22,504 nucleotides of DNA from Alphaproteobacteria bacterium. Its GTDB lineage: Bacteria > Pseudomonadota > Alphaproteobacteria > Rhodospirillales > Rhodospirillaceae. Under the pieces are notes generated by a model. It saw nothing but the letters and a program-made list of their open reading frames with translations, was not told the origin of the DNA and did no database searches. Of the stretch, positions 1 through 7,768 are shown piece by piece (position 1 is the first letter of the stretch; each line of letters begins with the position of its first letter). Both the position numbers and the translations under genes were made by a program. The stretch spans positions 1 through 22,504 of the forward strand of contig QKGW01000376.1 in the NCBI GenBank assembly GCA_003250275.1, given 5' to 3'.

Positions 1-759
1 GCCCGCCGCGAGTTCGCGCTGCACCGCCCAGCTCGGCAGGAAGGCGATACCGGTGGCGCGTTCGGTCATCGCGCGGATGAAATTGGTGTCGTTCGATTGC
101 AGCATCACCCGTGGCGAAATCCCGAGGACGCGGAAGAACCGCTCGGCGAGGGCGCGGAAATTCATCCGCCGCTCGTAGAGAATGAACGGTGTCGCGCCGA
201 GCGCGCCGACCGAAATCTCCCCGGCGCGCGCGAGCGGATGATCGGGTGCGGCGACGAGGAGCGCCTCCTGGTGTCCGAGCAGTTGGCCGCCGAGGCGCGG
301 ATCGGGCAGGGGGAAGGGCAGGAAGCCCGCGTCGAGCTCGCCCGCGAGGATCGCCTCGACGGTGGTCTGGGTCTGCGAGGTGGCGCGCACGGTGAGATCG
401 ACGTTGGGATAGGTGGCGGTGAACGCCTGGAACATCCGCACCCACAGGAACGACGGCGCGGCGGCGGCGGTGCCGACGCGGAGGTCGCCGGTGACGTCCT
501 CCGGCCGCGGCGGCGCGAACCCCGCGAAGGTCTGCCGCCGCGCCAGCAGGTCCATCGCCGCGGGGAGCAGCTTCACCCCGGTCGGGGTAAGGCAGACGGC
601 GCGGCCGGTACGCACGAACAACGGCTCGCCGAGTTCGGCCTCAAGGCTGCGGATCAGCTGGCTGACCGCCGACTGGCTGAGGTGCATCTGGTCGCCCGCG
701 CGGGTGAAGCTCTCGCGTTCGGCAACGCAAACGAACGCCTCGACGTGACGGAATTCCAT
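1..759 (-). CDS. LysR-family transcriptional regulator, C-terminus beyond the left edge
   Basis: The first 253 residues of a LysR-type regulator are present, and the reading frame runs open off the left edge. Residues about 3-60 form the winged helix-turn-helix; the typical string LSQSAVSQLIRSLEAELG lies at about 28-45 and is followed by PLFVRTGR. From about residue 90 the periplasmic-binding-like effector domain follows (GDLRVGTAAAAPSF, then AGELDAGFLPFPLPDP). About 40-50 C-terminal residues should lie outside the window. The start at 759 is chosen because a GGGAGG ribosome site sits six bases upstream; an in-frame ATG at 774 would place that site inside the gene. The gene is divergent from the dctPQM operon, with a LysR-type box between them, so it is probably the operon's regulator and autoregulated. 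The effector is not predictable but is likely the TRAP substrate or its catabolite. Confidence 0.93.
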   Translation of the reverse strand, partial: MEFRHVEAFVCVAERESFTRAGDQMHLSQSAVSQLIRSLEAELGEPLFVRTGRAVCLTPTGVKLLPAAMDLLARRQTFAGFAPPRPEDVTGDLRVGTAAAAPSFLWVRMFQAFTATYPNVDLTVRATSQTQTTVEAILAGELDAGFLPFPLPDPRLGGQLLGHQEALLVAAPDHPLARAGEISVGALGATPFILYERRMNFRALAERFFRVLGISPRVMLQSNDTNFIRAMTERATGIAFLPSWAVQRELAAG

Positions 760-784
760 CGCCGGCCCTCCCATTAGCCAAACT

Positions 785-801
785 TATTAATACCATAAAT
801 A
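785..801. promoter_or_regulatory. Candidate LysR-type binding box (T-N11-A dyad)
   Basis: TATTAATACCATAAATA is an interrupted dyad centred on base 793, with six of eight symmetric pairs matching, and it contains T787-N11-A799. It is a conspicuously AT-rich island in GC-rich DNA, 26 bases upstream of the LysR start and about 50 bases upstream of the predicted dctP transcription start. That is the usual place for a LysR recognition site that serves both autorepression and activation. The role is inferred. Confidence 0.5.
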
Positions 802-809
802 TTCATCGT

Positions 810-838
810 TTGACTACTACTACCCCCGGTGAAAGCAT
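810..838 (+). promoter_or_regulatory. Possible activator-dependent promoter of the dctP operon
   Basis: TTGACT (810-815) matches the -35 consensus at five of six positions. A 17-base spacer is followed by a poor -10, AAGCAT (833-838). A good -35 with a weak -10 just downstream of a LysR box is what an activated promoter would look like. The poor -10 makes this call tentative. Confidence 0.35.
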
Positions 839-927
839 GACGAAGTGCGGAATGTTTTGTCGTTTGGTCAAGAAAGCCGCGCGGTGTCCCCATCGCGCCG
901 AAACTGAATAAAGCCGGGAGGCAAACG

Positions 928-1890
928 ATGAGAAAGTTCCTGTTTGCGGCCGTTGCGGCCGCGGCGTGCGCGCTTGCCACGCAAGCCTGGGCGGCGGAAC
1001 GCGTGTTCAAGGTCGCCCACGTGTTCAACACCGATCATCCGGTGCACCAGGGCCTGGTCAAGGCCAACGACTACCTCAAGGAGAAGTCCGGCGGGCGGTT
1101 CGAGCTGCAAATCTATCCGGCGGGAACCTACGCCAACTACAAGGACGCGATTCAGGCGGTGAAGATGGGCGTGCTCGACCTCTGCCCGCTCGACACCGCG
1201 ATCGACTACTACAAGCCTTCGGGCGTGCTGCTCTCCGCCTACACCTTCCGCGACTACGATCACTGGAAGAAGTTCAAGGAAAGCCAAGTCTACACCGATC
1301 TGCTCGCGACCATGGGCGACAAGGTCGGGGTGAAGCAGTTCCCGCTCTACACCTTCGGCTTCCGTCACGCGACGACCAAGACCGTGCGCGCGACCACGCC
1401 CGAGGACTTCAAGGACGTGAAGCTCCGCGTGGTGTCCTTCCCGCCGTATCCTGAGGCCGCCACCGTGCTCGGCGCGCACGGCACGCCGCTGCCGATCGGC
1501 GACGTCTACATGGCGCTCGCGAGCGGCGTTGCCGACGGCGAGGAGAATCCCTTCACCCAGATTCTCACGATGAAGTTCTACGAGGTGCAGAAGTACGTGA
1601 TCCTCACCGGCCACATGCTCGCCACCTCGGGCACGATCATGTCGAAGAAGGCCTGGGGCTCGCTCAAGCCCGAGGACCAGAAGATCTTCGAGGAGGCCTT
1701 CCGCATCGAGGCCAAGACCATCGACGACCTGGTGATCCAGAACGACGCCAAGCTGATGGCCGAGCTCAAGGACAAAGGCATGGAGATCGTCGAGGTCGAC
1801 AAGGCGCCGTTCATGGCGCGCGTGCCGATGGTGCTCAAGAAGTATCCGGAGTTCGCGGACCTCTACAACAAGATCCAGGCGATCAAGTAA
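928..1890 (+). CDS. dctP: TRAP transporter substrate-binding protein, DctP family
   Basis: This is the periplasmic solute receptor of a tripartite ATP-independent transporter, 320 residues, the usual size. Residues 1-22 form a Sec signal peptide (MRKFLF, a long alanine-rich core, then AWA before the cleavage site). The mature protein has DctP hallmarks: KLRV at 165-168, LPIGDVYMALASG at 188-200 and VADGEENP at 201-208. By spacing, Arg146, Arg167 and Asn207 match the SiaP ligand residues Arg127, Arg147 and Asn187, so a carboxylate ligand is likely. A GGGAGG ribosome site precedes the ATG. It is the first gene of an operon with dctQ, dctM, an aldolase and a sugar kinase, so the ligand is probably a sugar acid or a hydroxylated carboxylate; its identity cannot be read from the sequence. 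Confidence 0.95.
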   Translation: MRKFLFAAVAAAACALATQAWAAERVFKVAHVFNTDHPVHQGLVKANDYLKEKSGGRFELQIYPAGTYANYKDAIQAVKMGVLDLCPLDTAIDYYKPSGVLLSAYTFRDYDHWKKFKESQVYTDLLATMGDKVGVKQFPLYTFGFRHATTKTVRATTPEDFKDVKLRVVSFPPYPEAATVLGAHGTPLPIGDVYMALASGVADGEENPFTQILTMKFYEVQKYVILTGHMLATSGTIMSKKAWGSLKPEDQKIFEEAFRIEAKTIDDLVIQNDAKLMAELKDKGMEIVEVDKAPFMARVPMVLKKYPEFADLYNKIQAIK

Positions 1891-1905
1891 TCTCGTCGCT
1901 GCCGG

Positions 1906-1927
1906 GCGGAGGCTTCGCGGCCTCCGC
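1906..1927 (+). other. Intercistronic hairpin between dctP and dctQ
   Basis: GCGGAGGC (1906-1913) and GCCTCCGC (1920-1927) form a perfect 8-bp stem with a six-base loop, 15 bases after the dctP stop. No T-run follows, so it is not a normal terminator. Such hairpins after binding-protein genes often protect the upstream mRNA from 3' decay, giving more receptor than permease. That role is inferred. Confidence 0.5.
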
Positions 1928-1956
1928 TCTCCCCGCCCGCTCTGGAGACACCCGCC

Positions 1957-2439
1957 ATGGATCCCGATCGCCTTCTTCGGAAGGCGGAGATCGCCGTCGG
2001 CACGCTCTGTCTCGCGGCCATGTTCGCGATCATCTGCACCAACGTCGTTCTCCGCTATCTCCTCAACGAACCGATCTTCTGGGCCGAGGAGGCCTCCAAC
2101 TACCTGTTCGTCTGGATCGGCTTCCTCTCCTGCGCCCACGCGACCGGCGAGGGCACCCACATCCGCGTCACCGTGATCGTCAACCTCTTCGGCGAGCGTG
2201 TGCGGCGCGCCATCGGCCTGGTCATGGATGCGATCGCGCTCGCGATGTTCGTGAGCTTCGCCGGCCCGGCGTGGCGCGCGCTCGACAGCCTGCACATCTC
2301 GATCGCCCTGCAGATTCCTGAACGCTATCCGTACGCGGTGGTGCCGCTGACGATGGCCCTGTGCGCGATCCACGTGCTGATCCGGCTGGCGCGCGATCTG
2401 CGCGGCCTCGCCCTCTCGCCGCGGGAGGAACCCCAATGA
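1957..2439 (+). CDS. dctQ: TRAP transporter small permease subunit, DctQ family
   Basis: This 160-residue protein is the small membrane subunit of the TRAP transporter, which supports and stabilises the large DctM permease in the inner membrane. Four hydrophobic segments are visible at about 13-35, 45-67, 86-108 and 127-147, as expected for DctQ. The family signature region is WAEEASNYLFVWIGFLSCAHA-like, at about residues 45-65 (Trp, paired Glu, then VW and FLSC), followed by GTHIRV. GGAG lies nine bases before the ATG at 1957. The stop overlaps the dctM start in an ATGA, which implies translational coupling. The charged C-terminus (SPREEPQ) is cytoplasmic by the usual topology. Confidence 0.93.
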   Translation: MDPDRLLRKAEIAVGTLCLAAMFAIICTNVVLRYLLNEPIFWAEEASNYLFVWIGFLSCAHATGEGTHIRVTVIVNLFGERVRRAIGLVMDAIALAMFVSFAGPAWRALDSLHISIALQIPERYPYAVVPLTMALCAIHVLIRLARDLRGLALSPREEPQ

Positions 2440-3713
2440 TTCTCGCCATTTTCCTGCTCACCTTCGCGGTGCTGTTCCTCTTCGGGATGCCGATCGCGTT
2501 CGCGATGATCGCGGCGTCGTGGGTCTACGCGCTGCTCGCCGACATCGACATCGCGTTCCTCTCGATCCAGATGTTCGCAGGCCTCGATTCCTTCGTGCTG
2601 CTGGCGATCCCGCTGTTCATCCTCGCCTCCGAGGTGATGAACCGGTCGAGCGTGGCGCAGCGCATCTTCGACTTCACCAACGCCATCGTCGGGCGCGTGC
2701 CGGGCGGTCTCGGCCACGTCAACGTGATGGCCAACATCATCTTCTCCGGGATGTCCGGCTCGGCGGTGGCCGACGTCGGCGGCATCGGCCGGATCTGCTA
2801 CAACGCCATGGTCAAGCACGGCTACGACGCGCCGTTCTCGGCGGCGGTGACCGCGAGCGCGGCGGTGATCGGCCCGATCATCCCGCCGTCGATCCCGATG
2901 GTGGTGTTCGCGATGGTGTCGGGCGAATCCGTCGCCAAGCTGTTCTTCGGCGGCGCGGTGCCGGGCCTGATGATCGGCCTCTTCCTGATGGCGTACATCT
3001 ATATCGTCGCGCGGCGGCGCAACTATCCGCTCTGCCCGCGCCAGGGCTTCGCCGCGATCGTCGCCGCGTTCGCGCAGGGCTTCCTGCCGCTGATGACCCC
3101 GGCGATCCTGCTCGGCGGCATCTGGCTCGGCATCGTCACGATCACCGAGGCGGCGGCGCTCGCGGTGTTCTACACCCTGCTGCTCGGGGTGTTCGCCTAC
3201 CGCATGATCGGGCCGCGTCAGCTGATCGAGTGCATGAAGTCGGTGGTCGCGTTCTGCGGCCCGATCCTGGTGCTCCTGCCCGCCGCGAAGGTGTTCGGCT
3301 TCGTTCTCACCAGCGAGAACATTCCGGCGCTGTTCTCGGGCTCGGTGCTCGCGATCACCCAGAACCCGATCCTCGTGCTGCTCGCGATCAACGTGCTGTT
3401 CCTGTTCCTCGGCTGCGTCTCCGACCCGACCGTCAACATCATGCTGTTCGTGCCGATCGTGATGCCGCTCGCCAAGGCGATCGGCATGGACCCGACCCAC
3501 TTCGGCGTGATGGTGGTGCTCAACTGCATGGTCGGCCTGATCACTCCGCCGGTGGGCACGCTGCTGTTCTGCCTCTGCGGCTTCGAGCGGATGCCGCTCG
3601 AAACCCTGATCCGCGCGATCTGGCCGTTCATCTGGGTGCTGCTCGGCGTGCTTCTGGTGGTGACGATGTTCCCGCCGATCGTTCTGACCCTGCCCAACCT
3701 GCTGTTCTCCTGA
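2436..3713 (+). CDS. dctM: TRAP transporter large permease subunit, DctM family
   Basis: This is the large transport subunit of the TRAP system, 425 residues and very hydrophobic, a member of the ion-transporter superfamily that moves the ligand using an ion gradient (usually sodium). Family motifs are clear: LFLFGMPIAFAM near the N-terminus, IIFSGMSGSAVADVGGIG at about 102-119, IIPPSIPMVVFA at about 148-159, and GLITPPVGTLLF near residue 367. The start at 2436 is preferred over an upstream in-frame position inside dctQ, because GGGAGG lies nearby and the ATGA overlap with the dctQ stop is typical. The aldolase gene follows 14 bases downstream, so the catabolic genes are read with the transporter. 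Confidence 0.95.
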   Translation: MILAIFLLTFAVLFLFGMPIAFAMIAASWVYALLADIDIAFLSIQMFAGLDSFVLLAIPLFILASEVMNRSSVAQRIFDFTNAIVGRVPGGLGHVNVMANIIFSGMSGSAVADVGGIGRICYNAMVKHGYDAPFSAAVTASAAVIGPIIPPSIPMVVFAMVSGESVAKLFFGGAVPGLMIGLFLMAYIYIVARRRNYPLCPRQGFAAIVAAFAQGFLPLMTPAILLGGIWLGIVTITEAAALAVFYTLLLGVFAYRMIGPRQLIECMKSVVAFCGPILVLLPAAKVFGFVLTSENIPALFSGSVLAITQNPILVLLAINVLFLFLGCVSDPTVNIMLFVPIVMPLAKAIGMDPTHFGVMVVLNCMVGLITPPVGTLLFCLCGFERMPLETLIRAIWPFIWVLLGVLLVVTMFPPIVLTLPNLLFS

Positions 3714-3727
3714 AGGGGGTTTCCGCA

Positions 3728-4528
3728 ATGCCGAAGGAACGCAACTGGATCAAGCCCGCACTCGCCCGCGGCGAGACCGTGGTCGGCCTGATGGTTTCGG
3801 AACTCAAGACACCGATGCTCGGCGCGTTCGTCGACGCCGCCGGGCTCGACTTCGCGATCGTCGACCAGGAGCACGGCGCCTACAGCCCGGATACGCTCTC
3901 GGCGATCATCACCGGCTTCCGCGGCTGCGCCGCGCGGCCGTTCGTGCGGATCGCCGAGACCCGCCGCGAATACGTCCTCACCGCGCTCGAACTCGGTGCC
4001 GCCGGGGTGCTGGTGCCGCACGTCGAGAGTGGCGCCGAGGCGGCGGAGATCGTCCGCTACGGGCGCTACGCCCCCGAGGGCGACCGCGGCCTCAGCCTCT
4101 GCCGCGCGCATACCGACTTCCGCCGCGTCGACAAGCGCGCCTACCTGCCCAAGGCCAACGCCGAGGTGTTGCTGATGGCGCAGGTCGAGAACCGCGCCGC
4201 GATCGAGAACCTCGACGACATCCTCGCCACCCCCGGCCTCGACCTCGCCTTCATCGGGCCGTCCGATCTTTCCGCCTCGCTCGACATCGACGGCTCGCTG
4301 CGCGCGCCGGAAATGCGCCAGGTGATCGATACCGTGATCGCGGCGGCGCGGCGGCACGGCGTCGCCGTCGGGATCCAGACCTACGACCTCGAAGTCGCGG
4401 CGCAACTGATCGCCCAAGGCGTCGGCCTGGTGTCGATCAACACCGACGCCAACGCGCTGATCGGGGCGCTGTCCTCCGGGCTTGCCGAGTTGCGCAAGTG
4501 GACCGGCGGCGCGCAGGCAGCGGTGTAG
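3728..4528 (+). CDS. HpcH/HpaI-family class II pyruvate aldolase
   Basis: This 266-residue protein belongs to the metal-dependent HpcH/HpaI aldolase family, which cleaves 2-keto-4-hydroxy acids into pyruvate (or a related keto acid) and an aldehyde. Landmark residues are present: IVDQEHG at 44-50 with the proposed catalytic His49, VRI with Arg74 (pyruvate binding), AQVEN with metal ligand Glu154, and FIGPSDLSAS with metal ligand Asp180. The length is normal. AAGGGGG lies nine bases before the ATG. It sits between the TRAP permease and an FGGY kinase and is surely co-transcribed with them. Homologues act on 2-keto-3-deoxy sugar acids or homoprotocatechuate intermediates. The sugar-kinase neighbour favours a sugar-derived substrate, but the exact reaction is open. 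Confidence 0.9.
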   Translation: MPKERNWIKPALARGETVVGLMVSELKTPMLGAFVDAAGLDFAIVDQEHGAYSPDTLSAIITGFRGCAARPFVRIAETRREYVLTALELGAAGVLVPHVESGAEAAEIVRYGRYAPEGDRGLSLCRAHTDFRRVDKRAYLPKANAEVLLMAQVENRAAIENLDDILATPGLDLAFIGPSDLSASLDIDGSLRAPEMRQVIDTVIAAARRHGVAVGIQTYDLEVAAQLIAQGVGLVSINTDANALIGALSSGLAELRKWTGGAQAAV

Positions 4529-4542
4529 GGAGTGGCGTGCGG

Positions 4543-6045
4543 ATGAGCGAACACCCGAAGACCGTCCTCGGCCTCGACCTCGGCACCAGCACCCTCAAAG
4601 CGGTTCTGGCCGATGCCGACGGCACGATCCGCGCCGCCGCGACGCACTCGTATCCGACCGCGCACCCGGAGCCCGCGTGGGCCGAACAGAACCCCGCCGA
4701 CTGGCTCGCCGCGGTGCGCGCCGCGATCGCCCGGCTGCGCGCCGCCGATCCCGAGGCGTTCGCCCGGCTCGCCTGCGTCGGCCTGTGTTCGGCGGCGCAC
4801 ATTCCGGTGCTGCTCGACGCCGACGGCGCGGTGCTGCGCCCGGCGATCCTGTGGAGCGACCAGCGCAGCGAGGAGGAAGTGCGCGCGCTCGACCGCGAAT
4901 ACGGCGAGACCCTCGCGCGCGAGACCCTCAACCAGGCGGGCTGCACCTGGACGCTGCCGCAAATCCTCTGGGTGCGGCGGCACGAGCCCGAAATCTTCGC
5001 CCGCGCCGTGCGTCTTCTGAGTTCCAAGGACTATCTCGTCCACGTTCTCACCGGCGCATACGTCACCGACCCCGCCTCGGCGGCGGCGACGCTGATCTAC
5101 GACGTCGGCGCGCGGCGCTGGTCGCCGCGCCTCGAAGGTGCGAGCGGCCTGCCCGAAGGCGCGCTCCCCGAGGTGATCGCGCCGCTCGCGCGCGCCGGCG
5201 CGGTCACGTCCGCCGCCGCCGCCGCGTTCGGCCTGCCCGCCGGGCTGCCGGTGATCGCGGGCACCCTCGATTCCGCCGCCGAACTGGTCGGCTGCGGCAT
5301 CCTCACGCCGTCGGGAACGGGGATGGTGATGGTCGGCTCGTCGGGCGGGATCATGGGGGTGACGGCGCACGCGTCGAGCGACCCCGGCATCCTCACCTAT
5401 CCCTACGTCGTCGAAGGCCTCTACACCAAGCAGGCGGGCACCAACGCCTGCGCGATCTCGCTGTCGTGGCTCGGCAGCGTGCTCTCCTCGGTGCCCGGCT
5501 GCACCGAACTCGGCCACGACGACCTCGACCGGATGGCGGCGCAGTCGCCGCCCGGCGCGCGCGGGCTGATCTTCCACCCGTATCTGCAGGGCGAACGCAC
5601 GCCCTACTGGAACCCCGACCTGCGCGGCAGCTTCACCGGCCTCGACCGCACCCACCGTGCGCCGGATTTCGTCCGCGCGGTGATGGAGGGGGTGGCGCTG
5701 TCGCTGCGCGACTGCCTCGCGGCGTTCGCCAGCAACGGCGTGCCGATCCGCCGCGCGGTGATGGCGGGCGGCGTCGCGCGCAGCCCGGTGTGGAGCCGGA
5801 TCATCACCGATACCCTCGGGATCGAGACCTTCACCACCGGCTCGGGCGAATCCGCGTTCGGCGCGGCGCTGCTGGCGATGACCGCGTGCGGCCTGTTCCC
5901 CGATCTCGCCTCCGCCGCCACCGCGTGCGTGCGCGAGGAGCGGACGCTCCGCCCCGATCCGGCGCTCGCCGACCTCTACGGCCGCGCGTTCCGGCGCTAC
6001 CGCACTCTGGCCGGGGTGTTCGACACTCTGTCGAAGACCGGATGA
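4543..6045 (+). CDS. FGGY-family carbohydrate kinase, xylulokinase-like
   Basis: This 500-residue ATP-dependent sugar kinase has the two-domain FGGY fold. Evidence includes the N-terminal phosphate loop GLDLGTSTLKAVLAD at 10-24, LWSDQR at 103-108, the catalytic Asp243 in AGTLDSAAELVG, the adenine-side stretch SGTGMVMVGSSG at 257-268, the family signature around YLQGERTPYWNP at 347-358, and MAGGVARSPVWSRI at 407-420. It resembles xylulokinases most, but FGGY substrate range is broad and the neighbours are not the usual xylose genes. The ATG at 4543 is chosen because AGGGAG, overlapping the stop of the aldolase gene, lies 10 bases upstream; a GTG at 4537 is a possible alternative. Only 14 bases separate it from the aldolase gene. 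It is the last gene of the operon and is followed directly by a strong terminator. Confidence 0.92.
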   Translation: MSEHPKTVLGLDLGTSTLKAVLADADGTIRAAATHSYPTAHPEPAWAEQNPADWLAAVRAAIARLRAADPEAFARLACVGLCSAAHIPVLLDADGAVLRPAILWSDQRSEEEVRALDREYGETLARETLNQAGCTWTLPQILWVRRHEPEIFARAVRLLSSKDYLVHVLTGAYVTDPASAAATLIYDVGARRWSPRLEGASGLPEGALPEVIAPLARAGAVTSAAAAAFGLPAGLPVIAGTLDSAAELVGCGILTPSGTGMVMVGSSGGIMGVTAHASSDPGILTYPYVVEGLYTKQAGTNACAISLSWLGSVLSSVPGCTELGHDDLDRMAAQSPPGARGLIFHPYLQGERTPYWNPDLRGSFTGLDRTHRAPDFVRAVMEGVALSLRDCLAAFASNGVPIRRAVMAGGVARSPVWSRIITDTLGIETFTTGSGESAFGAALLAMTACGLFPDLASAATACVREERTLRPDPALADLYGRAFRRYRTLAGVFDTLSKTG

Positions 6046-6046
6046 G

Positions 6047-6077
6047 AAAACCCCCGCCGTTTCCGGCGGGGGCTTTT
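6047..6077. terminator. Bidirectional Rho-independent terminator
   Basis: CCCCCGCCG (6051-6059), loop TTTC and CGGCGGGGG (6064-6072) form a perfect 9-bp GC stem, with AAAA before and CTTTT after. It serves the kinase operon from the left and the small minus-strand gene from the right. Confidence 0.9.
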
Positions 6078-6079
6078 GC

Positions 6080-6262
6080 TTATTCCTTGGTGGTGTCCAC
6101 CACCTCGGCGCCGGGGGCGTTCTTCTTGATCGATTCGATCGCCGACACCGCCGAGGCCTTGGCCTTGTAGCCCTCGGAACCGAACATCGTCTCGCCGTTC
6201 GAAGCCTTGAAGCGGAAACGGAACTCGCCGGCTTTGTCCTTGTAGATCTCGAACTTGTACAT
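6080..6262 (-). CDS. DUF1508 (YegP-like) small protein
   Basis: This 60-residue protein consists of one DUF1508 unit: MYKFEIYKDKAGEFRFRFKA, then NGETMFGSEGYKAKASAVSAIESI and a basic KKNAP tail. Members are small alpha/beta proteins found singly or as tandem repeats (as in YegP of E. coli). Their function is poorly known; some are linked to stress. GAGGAG lies seven bases upstream of the ATG at 6262. The gene stands alone between two nearly identical terminators, so it should be its own transcription unit with a promoter in 6263-6366; no clear consensus promoter is visible there. The reading is confident because the full family domain is intact, though the biological role is unknown. Confidence 0.9.
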   Translation of the reverse strand: MYKFEIYKDKAGEFRFRFKASNGETMFGSEGYKAKASAVSAIESIKKNAPGAEVVDTTKE

Positions 6263-6366
6263 CGCACAGTCCTCCTCGTTGCAAGGTGGCGGAACCGGCC
6301 GCTCCGAACGGGCGGCACCCTCCGGTGCAAAGACGATACGCGCGTTCTCCGAGTCTCCGCCAGACG

Positions 6367-6399
6367 AAAAACCCCCGCCGGGCGACCGGCGGGGGTTTT
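6367..6399. terminator. Bidirectional Rho-independent terminator downstream of argG
   Basis: CCCCCGCCGG (6372-6381), loop GCGA and CCGGCGGGGG (6386-6395) form a perfect 10-bp stem flanked by five A on the left and TTTT on the right. It lies 24 bases past the argG stop and ends that transcript on the minus strand. Confidence 0.9.
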
Positions 6400-6422
6400 C
6401 GGTTTCGGCGCGGGCCGAGAAC

Positions 6423-7640
<1,218 letters not shown>

Positions 7641-7679
7641 ATGCGCGTGCCTTTCCCATTCAGACAGAAAGCGCCGCTG

Positions 7680-7703
7680 CCCCGGAGCGCATCCCCGGAG
7701 CGC
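7680..7703. repeat. 11-bp direct repeat in the argG leader
   Basis: CCCCGGAGCGC occurs at 7680-7690 and again at 7693-7703, separated by AT (period 13). It lies in the predicted untranslated leader of argG, between the promoter and the ATG. No function is assigned; it could be a protein site, a leader RNA element or a chance duplication. Confidence 0.7.
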
Positions 7704-7723
7704 GGCAAGCCGAAAAGACCGGC

Positions 7724-7751
7724 AGTATAGGCTGCCGGGCCGTTGCGACAA
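7724..7751 (-). promoter_or_regulatory. argG promoter with dyad over the -10
   Basis: On the minus strand TTGTCG (7746-7751), a 16-base spacer and TATACT (7724-7729) make a good sigma-70-type promoter, placing transcription start near 7717. The -10 lies in a perfect inverted repeat, CCGGCAG (7719-7725) / CTGCCGG (7732-7738), with six bases between. A repressor bound there would block the polymerase. Confidence 0.6.
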
Positions 7752-7768
7752 GACGAAAGCGTGGGAGT

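Noticed and set aside
97..777. Plus-strand open frame over the left LysR gene
   Set aside because: The minus strand reads as a complete LysR DNA-binding and effector domain; the plus frame has no recognisable fold.
868..2436. Long minus-strand open frame antisense to dctP and dctQ
   Set aside because: Its product is a low-complexity, His/Arg/Glu-rich string typical of the antisense of GC-rich genes; the plus strand encodes clear TRAP proteins.
2325..6330. Long open frames antisense to, or out of frame with, dctM, the aldolase and the kinase
   Set aside because: Biased Arg/Ala/His composition, no motifs, no ribosome sites; they are shadows of genes with strong family signatures.
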